Origin: Epibacterium ulvae
GTDB lineage: Bacteria; Pseudomonadota; Alphaproteobacteria; Rhodobacterales; Rhodobacteraceae
Length of the DNA: 37,137 nt
NCBI RefSeq assembly: GCF_018678075.1
Contig: NZ_JAHHIR010000096.1
Location: forward strand, 1-37,137
Direction: 5' to 3'
Positions 33,850-37,137 of this stretch are shown one piece after another. The notes below the pieces were generated by a model, which had not been told where the DNA came from, ran no database searches, and saw nothing but the letters and a program-made list of their open reading frames with translations. The position numbers and the translations under genes are program-made. Numbering within the stretch: position 1 is the first letter of the stretch; the number at the start of each line of letters is the position of its first letter.

Positions 33850-35106
33850 TTAAGCGGTCAACTGACTGCCTTTTATGCCAGTGATGGAGGCCTGCAGCAG
33901 CGCGCCTTCGGTTTGCGCGGTGTCGAATGAGACTTCGGTGAACTGTTCTGTACGACCCATATGTGGGTTTTCCATCAGAACGTTATGAGTTTGCCCCACC
34001 TGTTGCGCCAAGTGTCGTTGCACCTGCTCATCGCCAATCTCGCGCAGCCGCGCGGCGCGCTGTTTGATGAGTTTTCCGTCAACTTGGCTTGGGATTTTTG
34101 CCGCAGGCGTGCCTTCGCGTTTGGAATAGGGGAACACATGTAACCAAGTCAGATCACATTCGGACACCAGCCTCAGCGAGTTTTCAAAATGCGCGTCAGT
34201 TTCGGTTGGAAACCCAGCAATGATATCCGCGCCAAATGTCATCTCGGGGCGCAGTTTGCGCGCTTCCTCACAAAACCGAATCGCATCATCGCGCAGGTGA
34301 CGGCGCGCCATGCGTTTCAGAATCAGATCATCCCCGTGTTGCAGCGACAGATGAAGATGCGGCATCAAGCGCGGCTCGCTGGCAATCGCCTGCATCAGAT
34401 TTTCGTCCACCTCGATCGAATCGATGGATGAAATACGCAGGCGCGGCAAATCCGGCACCAGTTTCAGGATACGCATGACCAGATCGCCCAGTTTGGGCTC
34501 CGCAGGCAGGTCAGCGCCCCAGGATGTGAGGTCAACGCCCGTCAGGACAACTTCATTGTACCCTTTGTCCACCAACCGCTTGATCTGATCCACGACCACG
34601 CCGGCTGGCACTGAACGGGAATTGCCGCGACCATAGGGAATGATGCAAAAGGTGCAGCGGTGATCGCAGCCGTTTTGAACCTGTACATAGGCGCGGGAAC
34701 GGGTGCCAAAACCATCAATCAGGTGACCTGCGGTTTCGGTGACCGACATAATATCGTCGACCTGAACCTTTTCCGTTTCTCCGATAAAATCGGCGGACAT
34801 GTTTTTCCAGGTGTCCGGCTGCATCTTTTCCGTGTTGCCGATGACCTTGTCGACTTCTTCCATCTTGGCAAAAGTCTCAGGCTCGGTCTGCGCCGCACAG
34901 CCTGTCACGATGATACGCGCATCGGGGTTTTCACGGCGCAGTTTGCGAATCTCCTGCCGGGCTTTACGCACGGCCTCAGCGGTCACTGCGCAGGTGTTCA
35001 CCACAACGGTGTTTTCAAGCCCGGCCTCCTGGCTAAGCTCCTTCATGGCTTCGGTCTCATATGCGTTCAGACGGCAGCCCAGAGTGGTGAATTTCGGCGC
35101 GCTCAT
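33850..35106 (-). CDS. mtaB: tRNA t6A37 methylthiotransferase
   Basis: MtaB adds a methylthio group to N6-threonylcarbamoyladenosine at position 37 of ANN-decoding tRNAs. It is a radical SAM enzyme with two [4Fe-4S] clusters. The N-terminal cluster cysteines are C11 (TLGCRLNAYE), C39 (NTCAVT) and C70 (TGCAAQ). The radical SAM cysteines are C147, C151 and C154 in CDHRCTFCIIPYGRG. The segment NEVVLTGVDLTSWGADLP is typical of MtaB rather than MiaB or RimO. At 418 residues it is full length. Its ATG overlaps the dapF stop by four bases, so the genes are coupled with dapF first. Confidence 0.95.
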   Translation of the reverse strand: MSAPKFTTLGCRLNAYETEAMKELSQEAGLENTVVVNTCAVTAEAVRKARQEIRKLRRENPDARIIVTGCAAQTEPETFAKMEEVDKVIGNTEKMQPDTWKNMSADFIGETEKVQVDDIMSVTETAGHLIDGFGTRSRAYVQVQNGCDHRCTFCIIPYGRGNSRSVPAGVVVDQIKRLVDKGYNEVVLTGVDLTSWGADLPAEPKLGDLVMRILKLVPDLPRLRISSIDSIEVDENLMQAIASEPRLMPHLHLSLQHGDDLILKRMARRHLRDDAIRFCEEARKLRPEMTFGADIIAGFPTETDAHFENSLRLVSECDLTWLHVFPYSKREGTPAAKIPSQVDGKLIKQRAARLREIGDEQVQRHLAQQVGQTHNVLMENPHMGRTEQFTEVSFDTAQTEGALLQASITGIKGSQLTA

Positions 35107-35945
35107 CCGAGGCTTTCCAGGAATTGACGTGTGAATGTTCCATCGCTGACATGCATCGTCTCACCTGTCATCCAGACGCCATCGTCGCGCCAGTCAACCC
35201 ACAGTGTCCCTCCATCAAGGTCGATTCGAACTTTGCGCCCCGTCAGGCCGCGCCGTGCGGCTGCAACAGCGGTCGCACATGAGGACGAGCCAGAGGACAA
35301 GGTCACCCCAACCCCGCGCTCCCAGACCCGCATACGCAGGTAATCTGGCCCCACAAGATGGGCGATCTGCACGTTGGTGCGTTGCGGATACAGCGGATGA
35401 TGCTCATATCTCGGGCCAAATTCCTCAAGCGGGATGCGCTCAGCATCCTCAACAAAGAACGTGCAGTGCGGATTGCCCATCCCGGTCGCCGTCGGGCTGC
35501 CCTCAATCGGCAATTCCAACGTATCCATGTCTTCGGCGAGCGGGACGTCTTGCCAGTTCAGCTGCGGCGGCCCCATGTTCACTGATGTCAGACCATCGCC
35601 AGCATCTAGGGCGAATAGATCGCCGCGTTCAGTGGTCAGATGCAGCCGGTGCGTGTTCAGATCGTTCATCAGGTAACGGGCAATGCACCGGGTCGCATTG
35701 CCGCATGCGCCAGAGGTCGAACCGTCCGAATTGAAAAACGTCAGATGCGAATCTCCGACCCCTTTGGAGATCACTGCCAGCTGGTCAAAACCGATTCCAA
35801 ATCGACGATGGCCTATTCCACGCGCCATAGCGGGCGTGATGTCAAAATCCTCGGTCCGCGCATCGATCACGACAAAGTCGTTGCCGAGTCCATGCATCTT
35901 CATAAAGGGCAGTTTAGGGTGCGATACGTTGTTCATAAGCGGCAT
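35103..35945 (-). CDS. dapF: diaminopimelate epimerase with an altered second active-site motif
   Basis: DapF converts LL- to meso-diaminopimelate for lysine and peptidoglycan. The beginning MKMHGLGNDFVVID and the NSDGSTSGACGNATRC motif with C81, the first catalytic cysteine, are typical. In the second motif, usually like ERGxGxTxACGSGACA, this protein reads ERGVGVTLSSGSSSCA. Ungapped alignment puts S218 where the second catalytic cysteine is expected. The other cysteine of that motif is kept. The start is uncertain: ATG 35945 has GGAG eleven bases upstream, and ATG 35936 is also possible. It is the first gene of dapF-mtaB. The family call is firm, but full epimerase activity with this change needs care. 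Confidence 0.92.
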   Translation of the reverse strand: MPLMNNVSHPKLPFMKMHGLGNDFVVIDARTEDFDITPAMARGIGHRRFGIGFDQLAVISKGVGDSHLTFFNSDGSTSGACGNATRCIARYLMNDLNTHRLHLTTERGDLFALDAGDGLTSVNMGPPQLNWQDVPLAEDMDTLELPIEGSPTATGMGNPHCTFFVEDAERIPLEEFGPRYEHHPLYPQRTNVQIAHLVGPDYLRMRVWERGVGVTLSSGSSSCATAVAAARRGLTGRKVRIDLDGGTLWVDWRDDGVWMTGETMHVSDGTFTRQFLESLG

Positions 35946-36151
35946 ATAGCGGTGGACTCCAGATGAATCCAGCCTTCGACGAAAAAGTTGGAAAAAGGGG
36001 TTGACCCTATTCGGCATTATCCGTAGATACGCCGCCTATCGGGGCAGCATGACTTACCAAGTTACGCGGTTCCAGCGCAAATTAAGTGCTTGATCTCCTT
36101 GAGGAAAACACTTAGACGAAGCGCACGGCAGAGATGCTAGAAAAAGAAAGT

Positions 36152-36227
36152 GGGCCGTTAGCTCAGTTGGTAGAGCAACTGACTTTTAATCAGTAGGTCG
36201 ATGGTTCGAACCCATCACGGCTCACCA
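36152..36227 (+). tRNA. tRNA-Lys, anticodon UUU
   Basis: A 76-base cloverleaf. Acceptor GGGCCGT pairs with ACGGCTC (one G-T), then discriminator A and encoded CCA. The D-arm has AGCTCAGTTGGTAGAGC. The anticodon stem ACTGA/TCAGT encloses CTTTTAA, giving UUU. The T-arm contains GGTTCGAACC. It decodes AAA and AAG lysine codons. Confidence 0.98.
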
Positions 36228-36563
36228 CTTTCTTCATTGACAGCTGACACGTGGTTTGTGTCTTTATTGACAATAGTTTGTCATTTTTCAAAAAAACTCG
36301 ATTTCCGTTGTCGAAGTGTTGGGTCAATGCCAAAAGAGAGAGTGTTGATGCTTGTTGAAGCATGCACCGTCGTTGTGTTCGCCCGCGAAAATGTACGCTG
36401 GTAATTCTAGCCGGTTAGCTGGGTCTGTTTGACGCGAAGCGAGGATTAATTTCCCGAGCGGTATTCAGACAAAAACCGAGTTCATAGCTGCCCATTTGCG
36501 AACCGCTCTAGTTTCTATGCAGTCTTCCCGAATCCTAAGTAGACCGCTGGCACTTTGTCAGTG
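36228..36563. other. gap between tRNA-Lys and the IS element
   Basis: About 336 bases with no convincing gene. The sequence is lower in GC than the neighbouring genes. A short plus-strand frame runs out of the tRNA into it and is not protein-like. No copy of the tRNA 3' end was seen, so there is no evidence here for an integrase attachment site. It may be the original neighbour of tRNA-Lys interrupted by the IS. Confidence 0.5.
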
Positions 36564-37137
36564 TGAGCTACTCCCCAATCCTTGGACAGGATCTGGCGTG
36601 ATTTAAGCTACTCTTTGCACCTGCTGATCGGGGTTGGTTGTTTCGTTTCGCTGCCAATAGATCACAGCGGGTGGTTTGCCGCCAAGGGCGGAATGAGGAC
36701 GCTTGTGGTTGTAGAACGCGATCCACTTTCTGACACCCGCCTTGGCCTCTGATCCAGTTTCCCAGGCGTGCAGGTAGACGCATTCATACTTCAGCGAGCG
36801 CCACAGTCGTTCGACAAAGATATTGTCGAGGAACCGGCCTTTGCCGTCCATTGAGATGCGGATGCCTGATCGACGCAGGCGGTCGGTCCAAGCAAATGAC
36901 GTGAACTGGCTGCCCTGATCCGTATTCATGATCTCAGGTGGGCCGAACTGGTGGATCGCTTCATTCAAGGCATCCACACAGAACTCGGCTTCCAGCGTGT
37001 TCGAGATGCGCCACGCCAGTACCTTCCGCGTGTGCCAGTCCATGATGGCGACCAAATATAGAAACCCACGCCGCATCGGCAGGTACGATCTGTCGGCCCA
37101 CCAAACTTGGTTGTTACGACCCACACCACGGTCACGC
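36564..37137 (-). mobile_element. IS3-family insertion sequence, truncated by the window end
   Basis: The element's right end probably begins at TGAGCTACTCCCCAATCC, starting at 36564, shortly beyond the transposase stop. IS3-family ends commonly start TGA. The left end and OrfA lie outside the window, so the inverted repeats and target duplication cannot be compared. It is 336 bases from tRNA-Lys. Confidence 0.75.
36603..37137 (-). CDS. IS3-family transposase OrfB, partial
   Basis: This is the C-terminal part of a DDE transposase with an integrase core (rve) domain. The frame is open to the window edge. The first catalytic Asp is in VWWADRSYLPM, the second in IMNTDQGSQFTS, and the Glu is in NIFVERLWRSLKYE. 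Exactly 35 residues separate the second Asp and the Glu, the DD(35)E spacing of IS3. It continues with WIAFYNHKRPHSALGGKPP, the common C-terminal motif. OrfA, which would be made with it by programmed frameshifting, lies beyond the window. The visible part is intact. Confidence 0.95.
   Translation of the reverse strand, partial: RDRGVGRNNQVWWADRSYLPMRRGFLYLVAIMDWHTRKVLAWRISNTLEAEFCVDALNEAIHQFGPPEIMNTDQGSQFTSFAWTDRLRRSGIRISMDGKGRFLDNIFVERLWRSLKYECVYLHAWETGSEAKAGVRKWIAFYNHKRPHSALGGKPPAVIYWQRNETTNPDQQVQRVA

Noticed and set aside
36201-36404. Open frame starting inside tRNA-Lys
   Set aside because: It overlaps the tRNA, has no ribosome binding site, and is not protein-like.
1-37137. CRISPR array, prophage, toxin-antitoxin or defence genes
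   Set aside because: No spaced direct repeats, phage structural genes or recognisable defence proteins were found anywhere in the window.

Overview
The window is ordinary chromosome of an alphaproteobacterium, most likely a member of the Rhodobacteraceae (Roseobacter group). The reasons are the petABC cytochrome bc1 operon with a PetP/PetR-type regulator pair nearby, an FzlA-type division protein, a stand-alone RibH2-type lumazine synthase behind an FMN riboswitch, the deacetylase-xseB-ispA-dxs operon, and moderately high GC with Rhodobacterales-like protein sequences. It carries about 31 confident protein genes, two tRNA genes, one riboswitch, and one truncated insertion sequence at the right edge. 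No CRISPR array, prophage, rRNA operon, toxin-antitoxin pair or defence island was seen.

Layout. 1-2450: tRNA-Leu(CAG) with a good promoter, an NDUFA9-like NAD-binding protein, and uppP. 2640-8770: gltD-gltB, glutamate synthase, closed by a strong terminator. 8819-11393: mtgA, fzlA-like and queG. 11464-13464: a lone hydantoinase A-type protein. 13497-14947 (minus): msrA, msrB and an HU gene. 15090-18352 (minus): ade-amn, translationally coupled purine salvage. 18442-20577: arsC, a SelW-like thioredoxin-fold protein, a YeeZ-like SDR and a small tautomerase. 20609-24610 (minus): deacetylase-xseB-ispA-dxs. 24715-25922 (minus): petP-petR. 26086-26952: ilvE-type aminotransferase. 27017-29712 (minus): riboswitch-ribH2, aroC and an EamA transporter. 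30082-33647: a GST, then petABC with a strong terminator. 33850-35945 (minus): dapF-mtaB. 36152 to the end: tRNA-Lys(UUU), then the end of an IS3-family element that runs out of the window.

How the genes work together. Most of the window is core metabolism: nitrogen assimilation (gltBD), the respiratory bc1 complex and its presumed regulators, cell-wall precursor and polymer synthesis (uppP, mtgA, dapF), isoprenoid precursors (dxs, ispA), methionine-sulfoxide repair, tRNA modification (queG, mtaB), riboflavin, chorismate and branched-chain amino acids. The amn-ade pair forms a two-step route from AMP to hypoxanthine and ammonia.

I did not find a convincing new multi-gene system. The points most worth a second look are a DapF whose second catalytic cysteine reads as serine, inverted repeats filling the aroC-eamA spacer with one arm containing the eamA start codon, a palindrome over the petP/ilvE divergent promoter region, a 10-bp perfect inverted repeat before the tautomerase gene, and the candidate expression platforms of the FMN riboswitch.
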